Shown: positions 43,514 to 53,707, numbered from the stretch's first letter. The stretch: DNA of 64,000 nt from Sphingomicrobium flavum (GCF_024721605.1 NZ_CP102630.1:1-64000); one strand, 5' to 3'. The notes: a model not told the origin generated them from the letters alone. Translations and numbers: made by a program.

Positions 43514-44851
43514 TCAATTCTTCAACGGCGACCAGCTGGGATCGGATCCCCCCAGCGGGGTCGGCATAAGACGCACACGCCCGCCAGCCGCGGGCACTGC
43601 ATAAAGGCTGGCTTCACCGCTGCCCTGCTGGGTGCGGTGGAACATCACGAACTGGCCGTTGGGGGCCCAGCTGGGGCCTTCGTCCTGCCAGCTGTTGGTC
43701 AGCATGCGCTCGCCCCGGCCCGAGGGCGGGACCACGCCGATACGGAAGGCGCCGCCGCCGATGCGGGTAAAGGCGATGAGGTCGCCGCGCGGGCTCCAGA
43801 CGGGTGAGGCATAGGCACCGCCGCCAAAGCTGATGCGGCGCTGGTTCGAGCCATCGGCGTCCATCACATAAAGCTGCTGGGAGCCAGATCGGTCGCTTTC
43901 GAAGACGATCCGGCGACCGTCGGGCGAATAGCTGGGCGAAGTGTCGACCCCGGCCGCATCGGTCAGGCGCCGCGGCGTGCCGCCACGCGCGCCGACGACG
44001 TAGATGTCGCTATTGCCGAAAGTGCCCATCGAAAAGACGATGTTGCGGCCATCGGGCGAAAAGCGCGGCGCAAAAGTGAAGGCGGTGCCGGGCACCAGCA
44101 GGCGATCCTGGCCGGTCGCGAGATCGAGCACGCGGGCGCGGGCGCGGCGGCCCTTATAGCTCATATAGACAAGCTGCGAGCCGTCGGGGCTGAAGCGCGG
44201 GGTAACCACCGTGTCGGTGCCATCGGTGAGGTAGCGGTGGTTGGAGCCGTCGCTGTCCATGATGGCGATGCGCTTGACGCGGTTATTCTTGGGGCCGGTT
44301 TCGGCGACATAGACGACGCGCGTGTCGAGGAAGGGGTCTTCGCCGGTCAGGCGGTTGTAGACGACATCGGCGCATTTGTGCGCGGCGCGGCGCCAATCCT
44401 CGGCAGCCACGGCAAAGCCTTCGCGCGCCAGTTCGCGGCGGGTGACGGTGTCGAAGACGTAGCAGCCGACCGTGATGCGGCCATCGGAGCGGGCTTCGAC
44501 AAAGCCCGAGACCAAAGCGGTCGCACCCGCGCGGCGCCATTCGTCAAAGGCCGGATCGGTGACTTCGTCATAATTGAGCCCGCGAAGGCCGGTCGGCCCG
44601 ATGGGGGTGATGGTGCCGGTGAAGCGCAAGTCCGAGGCGATCACTTCGGACACCGAGCGCGACAGCGCCACGGTGTTGCCCGCCGCGGTATCCTGCGGGC
44701 GCGTTACCGCCATGACGGGGACGGCAACCGGCTGGTTGCCTTCCTGGCCGCCGACGATGTCGACTTCGATGGGGGGCGGATCACCAGCCTGCGCGAGCGC
44801 GGCAGCGGGCAGCGCGGCAAGGGCGATCAACGCGGTGAGGATGATCTTCAT
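43514..44851 (-). CDS. tolB: Tol-Pal system protein TolB
   Basis: About 445 residues with a signal peptide (to about 20), an N-terminal alpha/beta domain, and a six-blade beta-propeller whose blades carry repeated FSPDG or close variants. TolB is the periplasmic partner that cycles between TolA and Pal. Position between tolA and pal is canonical. Confidence 0.96.
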   Translation of the reverse strand: MKIILTALIALAALPAAALAQAGDPPPIEVDIVGGQEGNQPVAVPVMAVTRPQDTAAGNTVALSRSVSEVIASDLRFTGTITPIGPTGLRGLNYDEVTDPAFDEWRRAGATALVSGFVEARSDGRITVGCYVFDTVTRRELAREGFAVAAEDWRRAAHKCADVVYNRLTGEDPFLDTRVVYVAETGPKNNRVKRIAIMDSDGSNHRYLTDGTDTVVTPRFSPDGSQLVYMSYKGRRARARVLDLATGQDRLLVPGTAFTFAPRFSPDGRNIVFSMGTFGNSDIYVVGARGGTPRRLTDAAGVDTSPSYSPDGRRIVFESDRSGSQQLYVMDADGSNQRRISFGGGAYASPVWSPRGDLIAFTRIGGGAFRIGVVPPSGRGERMLTNSWQDEGPSWAPNGQFVMFHRTQQGSGEASLYAVPAAGGRVRLMPTPLGGSDPSWSPLKN

Positions 44852-44864
44852 AAGCGGGGGCTCC

Positions 44865-45614
44865 TCAAGGCAGGTTATAGGTCATGTTGATGCTTTTCCA
44901 CCCGCCGCTTGGCGTGTCGTAAAGCTCTCTGGGCAGGCGCAGCGGCGAGCAATCGACATAGCTGTTGATCGCCAGGTCCTTCACCCGTTCCTCATAGCGT
45001 TGATTGTCGGGCGTGACGCCCGACGTGCGCACGACGCGCGGCGGGCTGGTCAGCCGGCCATCGGGTGCGAGGTGCAGCGACAAGGTGACGCGGATCTGGT
45101 TGGCGCCGGGGCCGGGGCTGATCTGGCGATTGGCGCAGGGCTGAATCTGGCGCTGGATATCGCGGGCGATCGAGCGGACCGCAGCTGCGTCGAAGGTGGG
45201 CGCGGCGGGGGTCGGATTGGTTGCCCTGCCATTGCCGCCGACCCCGTCCAGCAGGCCATCGAGCCGATCGGTGTTGCGCGGCGGCGTGCGCGGCGGCGTA
45301 CGCGGCGGCGTGCGTGGTGGCGTCGGTCGCGGCGTCGGTTGCGCGCGCGGCGGTGGCGGCGTTGGCTGGGCCAGCGGAGGCAGCGGGGTCGGTTCGGGCT
45401 CGGCAGGTGTCGGCGCGGCGGGCGCGGGTTCGGGCGCCTGTGCCTGCGGCGCCTTGGAAACCAGCCCGACATCCTCGACGAAATCCACGCTGATGGCGGG
45501 CGGCTCGGGCGGGCTGACGACCTTGGCGAGGCTCAATGACAGGGCAGCGATCAGCGCGACGTGGAAGCCCACCGAAAGGCCCGTGCCTGTCCATTCCGCG
45601 CGGTCGAGCTTCAC
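44865..45614 (-). CDS. tolA: TolA-like envelope protein
   Basis: About 249 residues: cytoplasmic start, one membrane helix (about 12-32), a long Pro/Ala/Arg linker, and a C-terminal TonB/TolA-like domain with two Cys. TolA transmits proton-motive energy from TolQ/TolR to TolB/Pal. The linker is Pro-rich (PTPPRTPPRTPP) instead of the long helical one in E. coli. The GTG start overlaps the tolR stop as GTGA. Confidence 0.9.
   Translation of the reverse strand: MKLDRAEWTGTGLSVGFHVALIAALSLSLAKVVSPPEPPAISVDFVEDVGLVSKAPQAQAPEPAPAAPTPAEPEPTPLPPLAQPTPPPPRAQPTPRPTPPRTPPRTPPRTPPRNTDRLDGLLDGVGGNGRATNPTPAAPTFDAAAVRSIARDIQRQIQPCANRQISPGPGANQIRVTLSLHLAPDGRLTSPPRVVRTSGVTPDNQRYEERVKDLAINSYVDCSPLRLPRELYDTPSGGWKSINMTYNLP
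45277..45324 (-). repeat. Four 12-bp tandem repeats in the TolA linker
   Basis: Units of CGCGGCGGCGTG or close variants begin at 45277, 45289, 45301 and 45313. On the coding strand they spell the TPPR repeats of the Pro-rich linker, and they could change number by slippage. Confidence 0.75.
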
Positions 45615-46054
45615 CGGTCGCCTTCCCCTACCGATACCAGCGCGATGCGGTTGAGGCCGGCGCGATTGAGTTCGCCCATCACGCGCATGACGTCGCCATA
45701 ATCGAGGCTGCGGTCGGCGCGCAGGTAGATGCGGCGGCCCTCGGGCGGCGCGGGCTGGGCGGCGATGGCGGCCAGGCGGGCGGGCAGGTCTGCAGCCTCG
45801 ATCGCGGCATCATCGATGGAGATTTGTCCGTCGCGGTCGATCGACAGCTGCACCGGCTCCATATTCTGGTCGAGTGTCTCGGCACGGCTTTCGGGCAGGT
45901 CCACGGCGACGCCCGCGACCAGCAGCGGCGCGGTGACCATGAAGATGATCAACAGCACCAGCATGACGTCGACCAGCGGCGTCACGTTGATTTCCGCCAT
46001 CGGCGCGCGCTTGCCGCGGCGCCCCTTGCGGGAAGAGATGGCGCCCATCGCCAT
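45611..46054 (-). CDS. tolR: Tol-Pal system protein TolR
   Basis: About 147 residues of the ExbD/TolR family: one membrane helix (about 25-47) with the conserved Asp in NVTPLVDVMLVLLIIF, and a periplasmic domain. With TolQ it forms the proton-driven motor. It abuts tolQ (one-base overlap) and overlaps tolA by GTGA. Confidence 0.96.
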   Translation of the reverse strand: MAMGAISSRKGRRGKRAPMAEINVTPLVDVMLVLLIIFMVTAPLLVAGVAVDLPESRAETLDQNMEPVQLSIDRDGQISIDDAAIEAADLPARLAAIAAQPAPPEGRRIYLRADRSLDYGDVMRVMGELNRAGLNRIALVSVGEGDR

Positions 46055-46740
46055 CAGGTGCGATCCAGCTCGCGGCTCAAGGTGGCCTGGAACTTGTCGG
46101 CAAAGCGGCCAAGCTCGGCCTCGTAAAGGTCGAGGCGGTGGGTCAAGCGGTTATAGGCGATGACCGCAGGAATGGCGGCGAACAGGCCGATGGCGGTGGC
46201 GAACAGCGCCTCGGCAATGCCAGGCGCGACCACCGCGAGCGAGGTATTGTTGGCCCCGGCAATCGCGGTGAAGCTTCGCATGATGCCCCACACCGTGCCG
46301 AACAGGCCGACAAAGGGCGCGACCGAACCCACGGTGGCGAGGATGTTCAAGCGGTCGGACAGGCGATCCAGTTCGCCCGCAATCGCGCCGTCGCTCGCCA
46401 TTGCGATACGCTCGCGCACTGCGGCCTTGTCGGCGACGGTACCGCGGGTGGAGCGCCGCCATTCGTCGAGCGCGGCCGACAGGATGGCGGCGGGGGGCAA
46501 TTTGTCCTTGCCGCGCCGGTCGTAAAAGGCGTCGATATCGTCGGCCTTCCAGAAATCGGCGATATAGCTCTTGGTCTTGCGACGGATGGCGGTGAGGCGC
46601 GAGCTATGGGTGAAGATGATCGCCCAGGTCCAGATCGAGGCAGCGAGCAGCCCGATCATGACCGCCTTCACGACGATATCGGCCTGGAGGAACAGGTTCA
46701 TGGGGCTCATCAAGTCGCCCGTGGCAGTCAATTCCGTCAT
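46054..46740 (-). CDS. tolQ: Tol-Pal system protein TolQ
   Basis: About 228 residues of the MotA/TolQ/ExbB family with three membrane helices (about 22-42, 135-157 and 170-192). The second begins at LATVGSVAPFVGLFGTVWGI, a hallmark of the family. It is the motor stator for the Tol system. Its ATG overlaps the ybgC stop as ATGA. Confidence 0.96.
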   Translation of the reverse strand: MTELTATGDLMSPMNLFLQADIVVKAVMIGLLAASIWTWAIIFTHSSRLTAIRRKTKSYIADFWKADDIDAFYDRRGKDKLPPAAILSAALDEWRRSTRGTVADKAAVRERIAMASDGAIAGELDRLSDRLNILATVGSVAPFVGLFGTVWGIMRSFTAIAGANNTSLAVVAPGIAEALFATAIGLFAAIPAVIAYNRLTHRLDLYEAELGRFADKFQATLSRELDRT

Positions 46741-47192
46741 TCTTCCCCTTCGGCCAGAATGGCCTTGAATTTGTCGATCCAGTCCGCCGGCTGGCGGATC
46801 GGCCGCCCTTCGGGCGACAGCAATGCTGCGGTCACCCTCGCATCGGCCAAGACTTCACTTCCGCGCATGACTCGCTGATGAATGGAACAGCTGGCAGCGC
46901 GAATTTTGGTCACCTTGCTGACCACCAAAAGATCATCGTCGAGCTTGGCGGGGCGTTTCCATTTGATGTCCATCTCGGTCACCGCATAGGTCCCTTCGCC
47001 CGCCTCATGCGCGGCGCGCTGGTCGATGCCGACGGCGCGCAGCATGTCGGAACGGGCGCGTTCGAAGAAACGCAGATAATTGGCGTGATAGACGATGGCG
47101 GACAGGTCGGTATCTTCAAAATAGACAGTCAGGGCGAAATGATGCTCATTGCCCGTGAAGCCGCCGCGATAAGGTGCCCGAAAATCCGTCAT
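46737..47192 (-). CDS. ybgC: Tol-Pal-associated acyl-CoA thioesterase
   Basis: About 151 residues with a hot-dog fold. The catalytic Asp motif is VYFEDTDLSAIVYHANYLRFFERAR without the usual Gly in that loop. It hydrolyses acyl-CoA or acyl-ACP thioesters and is the standard first gene of tol operons. It overlaps tolQ by ATGA. Confidence 0.95.
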   Translation of the reverse strand: MTDFRAPYRGGFTGNEHHFALTVYFEDTDLSAIVYHANYLRFFERARSDMLRAVGIDQRAAHEAGEGTYAVTEMDIKWKRPAKLDDDLLVVSKVTKIRAASCSIHQRVMRGSEVLADARVTAALLSPEGRPIRQPADWIDKFKAILAEGEE

Positions 47193-47237
47193 TTCCGCCG
47201 CTCTAGCGGGCTAAGAGGTCGCTTCAAAGAGTATCCG

Positions 47238-48404
47238 TCATTCGTTCGACGAAATGTTGCTTTGCGGCGTCCGGCTGCCCAACGCGTCGACCGAGGCGAT
47301 CAGATCGTTCTGGGCGATGGAAATGTCGGCCAGATGCTTGCCCCAGCCGGTGAGGAAGATGCCGAACTGGCCGACTTCGCCGCCGACGCGGTCGGTGCGC
47401 ACGTCGCCCGGCCCCTTGGCGCTGCGCACTTCAAGATAGCCGCGCGGGCCATCGTTGACGCAGCGGCCTTCCATCAGGTCGGGCGTGGTGATGTAGGCGG
47501 TCGGCGGGGCGCCGGTGGAGGACCAGCGCACCGGACCGCCGGGAACGGGATAGGATGAGCGCGCAAACCAGAAGCTGTCCAATTTCTCCCAGCCCATGCT
47601 GCCGGGATTGGCCGGATTGACGCAGGCGACGGTCTGGCCGGGCACGTTGGAGACGCCGAACAAGGCGTTGGACTGGGGCGGCTTGCCCGCTTCGAACGTC
47701 ACCCAGCTCATCACGCAGCCGGTCTGGCTGGGCCGGGTGCAAAGCGGGGTCTGCTTGAAGCTGCCGCCGACCGTCTTGCCTTCGGGAACGCGAATATTCC
47801 ATCCGGGCAAGATGGCGCGCAGCATGCGTTTGTGCGCCGGCGTGCCCTCGATCTCGTTCGCGATCAGTTGCTCGAGCATGATCGAGCCCTGGCTGTGGCC
47901 GATCAGGACGAAGGGACGGCCGTCATTGCGGTTGGCGAGATAATCCTTCCACGCCGCCGCGACATCCGAATAGGCGATGATGCCGGGCTGACTGACATCG
48001 CCGCCCGTGGTCGCTACCGCAATCGCCGCCATCGTCATCTGGCGATACATGGGCGCGAAGGGACGGCAGACGCTCGACAGGCGGGAAAATTGATATTGGG
48101 CGACGAATTTCTCTTCGGAGGAAGAGGGCGTGAGGTCGCTGTTCAACCCGCTGTCACGGCTGACGGTGGGATAGACGTAGAAACAGTCGACGGCCGGCGC
48201 CTTGGCGGCAGCGCTGACGATCTGCGGGCCATAGCCCTTGGGCCCCAACGGCGTGACCGACAATGGCATCGAGCAGATGTCGTTGCGCCCCGGCAGGCAG
48301 AGCCAGTTGGCGGGGCTGGCATAATCGGGCGCGGATGGTTGAGCCGCGGCGGGCTGGGCGGCAAGGCCCAGGCTCGCGGCGATGGCAGCCAGCATGACAC
48401 GCAT
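47238..48404 (-). CDS. DUF3089-family secreted hydrolase
   Basis: About 388 residues with a signal peptide (ending AQPAAA near 21). The DUF3089 fold is an alpha/beta hydrolase; the nucleophile elbow is GHSQGS (Ser171), with CFYVYPTV as an upstream landmark. Likely a lipase or esterase of unknown substrate. Its ATG overlaps the ruvB stop (TAATG), so it is coupled to that gene and sits between ruvB and the tol genes. Confidence 0.88.
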   Translation of the reverse strand: MRVMLAAIAASLGLAAQPAAAQPSAPDYASPANWLCLPGRNDICSMPLSVTPLGPKGYGPQIVSAAAKAPAVDCFYVYPTVSRDSGLNSDLTPSSSEEKFVAQYQFSRLSSVCRPFAPMYRQMTMAAIAVATTGGDVSQPGIIAYSDVAAAWKDYLANRNDGRPFVLIGHSQGSIMLEQLIANEIEGTPAHKRMLRAILPGWNIRVPEGKTVGGSFKQTPLCTRPSQTGCVMSWVTFEAGKPPQSNALFGVSNVPGQTVACVNPANPGSMGWEKLDSFWFARSSYPVPGGPVRWSSTGAPPTAYITTPDLMEGRCVNDGPRGYLEVRSAKGPGDVRTDRVGGEVGQFGIFLTGWGKHLADISIAQNDLIASVDALGSRTPQSNISSNE

Positions 48405-49438
48405 TACTTCGACCCTTCGAACAGTCCGTCCTGCGCGCCCTTGGGCGGGGTCAGGCCAAGATGGGTCCAGCCCCTGCCGTTGAGCGCACGCCCTCTTGCC
48501 GTGCGGGCAATGAGTCCCAGCTGAATGAGATAAGGCTCGATCACATCCTCGATCGTATCGCGCGGTTCGCTAAGGCCGGCAGCCAGCGTTTCGACGCCCA
48601 CAGGGCCGCCGCCATAAAGATCGGCGATCATGGTGAGGTAGCGCCGATCCATCGCGTCGAGGCCGAGTTCGTCGATTTCGAGCCGACGCAGCGCGCGGTC
48701 GGCGGTGGCAGCATCGATATTGTCGGCGCCGGCGGCATGGGCGAAATCGCGCACGCGGCGCAGCAGGCGACCGGCGATACGCGGGGTGCCGCGGCTGCGC
48801 CGGGCAATCTCCACCGCGCCATCTTCGGCCACGGGGGCATGGAGCAAGCGGGCGGCGCGGCGCACCACTTCGGTCAATTCCTCGACCGTGTAGAAATTGA
48901 GGCGCACGGGAATGCCGAAGCGATCGCGCAGCGGGGTGGTGAGCAGCCCCTGCCGGGTGGTCGCGCCCACCAAAGTGAATTGGGGCAGCTCGATGCGGAC
49001 CGAACGCGCGCTCGGCCCTTCGCCGATCATAATGTCGAGCGCGCGGTCTTCCATCGCGGGATAGAGCACCTCCTCGACCGCAGGATTCAAGCGGTGGATT
49101 TCGTCGATGAAGAGGACGTCGCCATCCTCAAGATTGGTCAAGAGCGCAGCAAGATCGCCCGACTTGGCGATGACGGGCCCCGAAGTGGCGCGAAAGCCTA
49201 CGCCCATTTCCTTGGCGAGGATGCCCGCCAACGTCGTCTTCCCCAGCCCCGGCGGGCCGAAGAAGAGGACATGGTCCAGGGCTTCCGACCGACTCTTCGC
49301 GGCATTGACGAAGATGCGCAGATTTTCCCGCGCGCCCTGCTGCCCGATAAATTCATCGAGGCTCTTGGGGCGCAGCGCTGCGTCCGCATCCTCGGGCGTG
49401 CGTTCGGGCGTGGAAAGGCGGTCGGGATCAGTGGCCAT
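48404..49438 (-). CDS. ruvB: Holliday junction helicase RuvB
   Basis: About 344 residues, AAA+ ATPase that drives branch migration with RuvA. Walker A is GPPGLGKT (61-68), Walker B is IDEIH (111-115), then GATTRQG with the sensor, and a C-terminal winged helix. Length is normal. In most proteobacteria it directly follows ruvA, but here an opposite-strand gene intervenes. Confidence 0.97.
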   Translation of the reverse strand: MATDPDRLSTPERTPEDADAALRPKSLDEFIGQQGARENLRIFVNAAKSRSEALDHVLFFGPPGLGKTTLAGILAKEMGVGFRATSGPVIAKSGDLAALLTNLEDGDVLFIDEIHRLNPAVEEVLYPAMEDRALDIMIGEGPSARSVRIELPQFTLVGATTRQGLLTTPLRDRFGIPVRLNFYTVEELTEVVRRAARLLHAPVAEDGAVEIARRSRGTPRIAGRLLRRVRDFAHAAGADNIDAATADRALRRLEIDELGLDAMDRRYLTMIADLYGGGPVGVETLAAGLSEPRDTIEDVIEPYLIQLGLIARTARGRALNGRGWTHLGLTPPKGAQDGLFEGSK

Positions 49439-49534
49439 GCATCACCCTAACCCGCCTTTGCCGCGATGGCAGCAGGAAATTGTGGATTTGCGATTTGCAG
49501 CCTAGGCTCGCGCCAACATCGGGGGAGAATCGGC

Positions 49535-50665
49535 ATGTGGACACGGCGCGCGATGATGGGTGGCACGGCAGCAGCAATGGCTGCAGCGCCGCTGGTGGCG
49601 TCAAAACGGATGCAGGCAGCCAATCGCGATGGCTGGTTCGAGCGCGCGGTGGTGATCGACGGGCTGAGCGATTTTTCCGATCCCTATAATGATGACGGCC
49701 ATCTGCGCATGTCCGATCGGGGCTGGGCCGAAAATGTGGCGACGGGGCTCGATTGCGTGTGCATCACATTGCGCCCGGTCGGCTTTGCCGAGAATGCCTG
49801 GCAGGCGTTTGAAGATTCGGTCGAAACCTATAGCAATCGCATCGCCGCCAATCCCGATCGGCTGGTGCTGATCCGCGAGGCAGCGGACGTGCTGACCGCC
49901 AAGCAAGCGGGCAAGATCGGCATGCTGTTCGGCACGCAGGACACGATCATGATTGGCACCGATCTGGGCCGCCTTGCCAAGATGCGCGAGATGGGCACGC
50001 GGATCGTGCAGGTCACCTATAACCTGCGCAATCTGGCGGGCGATGGCGCGCTGGAAGAAGCCGATGGCGGCCTGTCGCGGCTTGGCTATGCCATGATCGA
50101 GGAGATTGAAGCGCAGAAGATGCTGCTCGACCTGTCGCATGGCGGCGCACGCACCATGGCGCAGGCGGCGGCCAAGGCGAGCAGGCCATTGGTTATCAGC
50201 CATACCGGAGCACGGGCGCTCTACGATCATCCGCGCGCGACCGGCGATGCGACGATGAAGGCGGTGGCGGACAAGGGCGGGGTGATCGGCCTTTATTTCA
50301 TCCCCTATCTCAGCGCTGCCGAGGTGCCGACCGGGGAGACGGTGCTGAACCATCTGGATCATATCAAGAATGTCGCGGGCGAGGATGCGGTGGGCCTGTC
50401 CACCGACAATGGCACCTTACCTTGGACGCTGGATGAAAAGCAGCGCGAGGAATTGCGCGCCAACCAGAAATATCGGATCGACAATGGCATCGCCGCGCCG
50501 GGCGAAACGATGAATTTCCTGCCCTTCGTGCCGGACTATAATGTCATCGACCTCTACCAGCGCGTGGCCGAGGACCTGATGGACAAGCGCGGCTGGACCG
50601 TCAGCCAGGCCGAGAAATTGGTCGGCGGCAATTTCCTGCGGGTTTATCGGGACGGTTTCGGCTGA
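49535..50665 (+). CDS. M19 dipeptidase homologue with altered zinc site
   Basis: About 376 residues with a twin-arginine-like signal (MWTRRAMMGG). It aligns with M19 dipeptidases, keeping the two His of the second metal site (His202 in DLSHGG, His223 in ISHTGAR). At the first site the HxD motif is Leu44-Ser-Asp46 (DGLSD), and the bridging Glu is Gln135 (FGTQD). It may bind one metal, have a different substrate, or be inactive. ATG 49535 follows GGGGGAG. It is inserted on the opposite strand between ruvA and ruvB. Confidence 0.87.
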   Translation: MWTRRAMMGGTAAAMAAAPLVASKRMQAANRDGWFERAVVIDGLSDFSDPYNDDGHLRMSDRGWAENVATGLDCVCITLRPVGFAENAWQAFEDSVETYSNRIAANPDRLVLIREAADVLTAKQAGKIGMLFGTQDTIMIGTDLGRLAKMREMGTRIVQVTYNLRNLAGDGALEEADGGLSRLGYAMIEEIEAQKMLLDLSHGGARTMAQAAAKASRPLVISHTGARALYDHPRATGDATMKAVADKGGVIGLYFIPYLSAAEVPTGETVLNHLDHIKNVAGEDAVGLSTDNGTLPWTLDEKQREELRANQKYRIDNGIAAPGETMNFLPFVPDYNVIDLYQRVAEDLMDKRGWTVSQAEKLVGGNFLRVYRDGFG

Positions 50666-51262
50666 TTATTTCGCCGCTTTCTTGAGCGCCATCCTGACCA
50701 GGGCATCGATGGTTGCGTCCGCGCCCAATTCTTCCTGCGCGGCAGCGACAGCGCGGCTGGCTTCGGCGGGTTTGAAGCCGAGGCCGGCAAGGGCGGAAAG
50801 GGCGTCGTTGGCGGTGCTGCCCTTGGGCGCGGCGCCGGGGCTGGTGCCGGCCAAGGCTGGCGTGCCCAGCTTTCCGGCCAGTTCATTGACGATGCGTTGG
50901 GCCAGCTTGGGGCCGACGCCATTGGCCCGAGCGACCATCGCCTTGTCGCCGTGCGCCACGGCGGTGGCCAATTCTTCCGGCGTCAACACCGACTGGATGG
51001 CCAGCGCGACGCGGCCGCCGACACCCTGGACACTGGTGAGGTGGCGGAAATTTTCGCGCTCGGCAGCGCTGGCGAAACCGTAAAGCGTCATCGCATCTTC
51101 GCGCACCTGCATTTCGGTCAGCAGCATGACATGGCCGCCAATCGCGCCGATCGCCTCCAGCGTGCGGGCGGAGACATGGACGAGATAGCCGACGCCCTGC
51201 ACGTCGAGGACGCAGGTGTCGGTGCCGATTTCGGCAAGCTTTCCGGTGAGGCGCGCGATCAT
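50666..51262 (-). CDS. ruvA: Holliday junction protein RuvA
   Basis: About 198 residues: N-terminal OB fold ([13 protein letters not shown]), helix-hairpin-helix DNA contacts ([13 protein letters not shown], then [13 protein letters not shown]), and the C-terminal RuvB-binding domain. It binds four-way junctions. It begins 25 bases after ruvC and converges directly with the M19 homologue. Confidence 0.96.
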   Translation of the reverse strand: MIARLTGKLAEIGTDTCVLDVQGVGYLVHVSARTLEAIGAIGGHVMLLTEMQVREDAMTLYGFASAAERENFRHLTSVQGVGGRVALAIQSVLTPEELATAVAHGDKAMVARANGVGPKLAQRIVNELAGKLGTPALAGTSPGAAPKGSTANDALSALAGLGFKPAEASRAVAAAQEELGADATIDALVRMALKKAAK

Positions 51263-51287
51263 GCTGCCACGCTAGCGCGGTGGTGGA

Positions 51288-51776
51288 TTAGCGCAAGCCG
51301 CTCTTTCCAGCGGGCAGATGGTGGGCATGGGTGATGGCGACGGCCAACGCATCGGCAGCATCGGGGCCGGCTATGCTGACACCCGGCAGCAGCACCTTCA
51401 CCATAGCATGGATTTGCGCCTTCTCCGCCGCGCCCGTGCCGACCACCGCTTTCTTGACGAGCCGCGGCGCATATTCGCCGACCGCAATGCCGGTGCGGGC
51501 GATCGACAGCAGAAGCGCGCCGCGGGCCTGGGCCAGCTTGAGCGTCGATTGTGCATTCTTGTTAACGAAGATTTCCTCGGCCGCTGCCGCATCGGGCGCA
51601 TGATCGGCCAGGATGGCGTCGAGCTGGCTAGCAAGGTGCGAGAGGCGCGCGGGCAGCGGCTCTTTGGCGTCCGATTTGATCTGGCCGTTGGCGAGATGGC
51701 GGATGCGGTTGCCCTCCGCCTCGATCAGCCCCCAGCCGGTGATGCCGAGCCCCGGATCCAGCCCCAATATCTTCAT
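51288..51776 (-). CDS. ruvC: Holliday junction resolvase RuvC
   Basis: About 162 residues with the RNase H-like acidic site: Asp7 in [12 protein letters not shown], the Glu of AAEEIF, and the Asp residues in [12 protein letters not shown]. It cuts Holliday junctions. It overlaps the DUF3147 gene by four bases (ATGA). Confidence 0.96.
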   Translation of the reverse strand: MKILGLDPGLGITGWGLIEAEGNRIRHLANGQIKSDAKEPLPARLSHLASQLDAILADHAPDAAAAEEIFVNKNAQSTLKLAQARGALLLSIARTGIAVGEYAPRLVKKAVVGTGAAEKAQIHAMVKVLLPGVSIAGPDAADALAVAITHAHHLPAGKSGLR

Positions 51777-52123
51777 AAATTGATGCCGATCCGCGGGCCG
51801 AACCAGGCCATGGCGAGATAGAGCGCGACCGTCAGCAGGCAGCCCGCGATCAGCGCGGGGTGGAAATCCCAGCCCTGGCGCAGGAGCCAGGGGATAAGCA
51901 GGAACATGGGCAGGCTGGGCAGCACGAACCAGAAGGTGGCTTCGCTATGATGCGCCATGTTGGCGGCATCGGGCTTTTCGCGCCACAGCCACAGCATGGC
52001 GAGGATCGAGACCAGGGGCAGCGAAGCGACCAGCGCTCCCCAGGCCGGGAAGCGTTTGGCGATTTCCGATACCAGCGCGATGATGAAGCCGCTGATCAGT
52101 GCCTTGGTGATCAGCCAGCCCAT
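51773..52123 (-). CDS. DUF3147-family membrane protein
   Basis: About 116 residues with four predicted membrane helices and little else. DUF3147 proteins have no known function. It is embedded between yebC and ruvC and overlaps ruvC by ATGA. Confidence 0.82.
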   Translation of the reverse strand: MGWLITKALISGFIIALVSEIAKRFPAWGALVASLPLVSILAMLWLWREKPDAANMAHHSEATFWFVLPSLPMFLLIPWLLRQGWDFHPALIAGCLLTVALYLAMAWFGPRIGINL

Positions 52124-52125
52124 CG

Positions 52126-52878
52126 TCAGTCGGCCTGGCCGAGGCGTTCCAGTTCGGCGTCGGAGAATGTGTAATTGCCCCAGACAGTCTGGACGTCATC
52201 ATCATCTTCCAGCGCGTCGATCAGCTTGACCAGCTGGTCGGCATCCTTGCCCTCGACTTCGGTTTCCATATGCGGGCGCCAGGCCAGTTTGGCGGTTTCG
52301 GGTTCGCCCAGCACCTTTTCCAGCGCCGACGATACTTCGTGCAGCTGGTCGGCCTCGGTCCAGATGGTGTGCGTTTCCTCATCCGACTGGATATCGTCCG
52401 CGCCCGCTTCCATCGCCGCTTCGAGGACCTTTTCCTCATCATGGTCGGCGGCCTTATATTCGATCAGACCAAGCCGGTCGAAGCTGTGTGCGACCGCGCC
52501 GGTCGAGCCCAGATTGCCGCCATTCTTGGACAGGATGGTGCGCACGTTGGTAGCGGTGCGGTTGCGATTGTCGCTCAGCGTTTCGATAATCAGCGCGATG
52601 CCGTTCGGGCCATAGCCCTCATAGCGGATTTCTTCATAATCATCGCCTTCGGACACCGAGGCCTTGTCGATCGCCTTCTTGATATTGTCCTTGGGCATCG
52701 ACTGTTTGAGCGCGGTGTTGACCGCGAGCCTGAGGCGCGGGTTCATGTCCGGATCTGGCAGCCCCATCTTGGCCGCGACGGTGATTTCGCGCGACAGCTT
52801 GGAAAAGAGCGCCGAGCGCTTCTTGTCCTGCGCGCCCTTGCGATGCTTGATGTTGGCAAATTTACTATGGCCTGCCAT
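52126..52878 (-). CDS. yebC: YebC/PmpR-family transcription or translation factor
   Basis: About 250 residues beginning [18 protein letters not shown], the invariant YebC start, then [13 protein letters not shown] and EGYGPNGIA. Family members act as regulators and, in some species, help ribosomes pass stalls. It heads the yebC-ruvC-ruvA block. The start is fixed by the conserved N-terminus; the longer open frame upstream is not conserved. Confidence 0.95.
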   Translation of the reverse strand: MAGHSKFANIKHRKGAQDKKRSALFSKLSREITVAAKMGLPDPDMNPRLRLAVNTALKQSMPKDNIKKAIDKASVSEGDDYEEIRYEGYGPNGIALIIETLSDNRNRTATNVRTILSKNGGNLGSTGAVAHSFDRLGLIEYKAADHDEEKVLEAAMEAGADDIQSDEETHTIWTEADQLHEVSSALEKVLGEPETAKLAWRPHMETEVEGKDADQLVKLIDALEDDDDVQTVWGNYTFSDAELERLGQAD

Positions 52879-52931
52879 GGGTCTCGTCTCGAATGTTTGA
52901 AAATATGCGCGCTGATTAGGGAGAAAGGTGC

Positions 52932-53342
52932 CTAGCTGTCCAGCCTTTCGGGGATCACGCCAATCTTGCGAAGGCGGTGCAGATCCACATCGCTGCGTCG
53001 ATCTCCAATGACGATCGGCACGGAGTTTCCCGGCCAACGCCGAGATATTTCCGCAAATAGCGCAGCGAAAGCAGGGGTCATGAGCTCATCCTGTCGATGA
53101 ACATTGCCCGATGGATGGGATATTCTGACGCCATCAAGCTCGAGCCCGGAGCCTATGTGACAAAAGATTGCGAGGATCGGGTTTGACTCGCGATCGGTCT
53201 CGGCTGCTCCGGGTGTGGCTATTCGATGCACTTCTAACTTGTAGCTGTAGTCAGGGCCCCCAAGAACGCGCAGTTTCAACCTATTGGCGTCGTCGATCAG
53301 CCAGCCCCCCGCTTCTCTTTTGAAGAAAATCGGCATGGACAT
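52932..53342 (-). CDS. Hypothetical protein, compositionally atypical
   Basis: About 136 residues, no signal peptide or membrane helix. It begins [16 protein letters not shown] after a short MS, and ends in a charged segment. The DNA has visibly lower GC and more varied codon use than its neighbours, with codons such as TTG, CTA and ATA-adjacent usage rarer elsewhere. No ribosome site is clear, so ATG 53342 or 53336 could start it. I recognise no family. Probably acquired by transfer. Confidence 0.6.
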   Translation of the reverse strand: MSMPIFFKREAGGWLIDDANRLKLRVLGGPDYSYKLEVHRIATPGAAETDRESNPILAIFCHIGSGLELDGVRISHPSGNVHRQDELMTPAFAALFAEISRRWPGNSVPIVIGDRRSDVDLHRLRKIGVIPERLDS

Positions 53343-53358
53343 GAGTTGCGAGTGTCGC

Positions 53359-53679
53359 CTAGCCCAGTTTGACCGCGGTGCCGGTGATCGAGATCATCAG
53401 CATCGAGCCGGCCTTGCCGAGCACTTCATAATCCAAGTCGCAGCCGACGATGGCGTCGCCGCCCAGCGCGCGGGCCTTTTCGACCATTTCGGTGATCGCT
53501 TCGCGCCGCGCGCGTTCTAGCACCTGTTCATAGGCGCCCGAACGGCCGCCGACGAGATCGGTGATCGAGGCGAAGATATCGCGGAACATGTTGGCGCCGA
53601 CGATGACCTCGCCCGTCGCGATGCCGAGATAATCCTTGATCTGGCGGCCTTCGATAGTGGGGGTAGTGGTGACGATCAT
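53359..53679 (-). CDS. YbjQ/UPF0145-family protein
   Basis: About 106 residues. The family signature is [12 protein letters not shown] with the closing [14 protein letters not shown]. YbjQ-type proteins form pentamers with a suspected heavy-metal-binding fold; function is not settled. A GGAGCC ribosome site precedes ATG 53679. Confidence 0.88.
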   Translation of the reverse strand: MIVTTTPTIEGRQIKDYLGIATGEVIVGANMFRDIFASITDLVGGRSGAYEQVLERARREAITEMVEKARALGGDAIVGCDLDYEVLGKAGSMLMISITGTAVKLG

Positions 53680-53707
53680 CGTTCGGCTCCTTGGTTGTGT
53701 TGATGCG

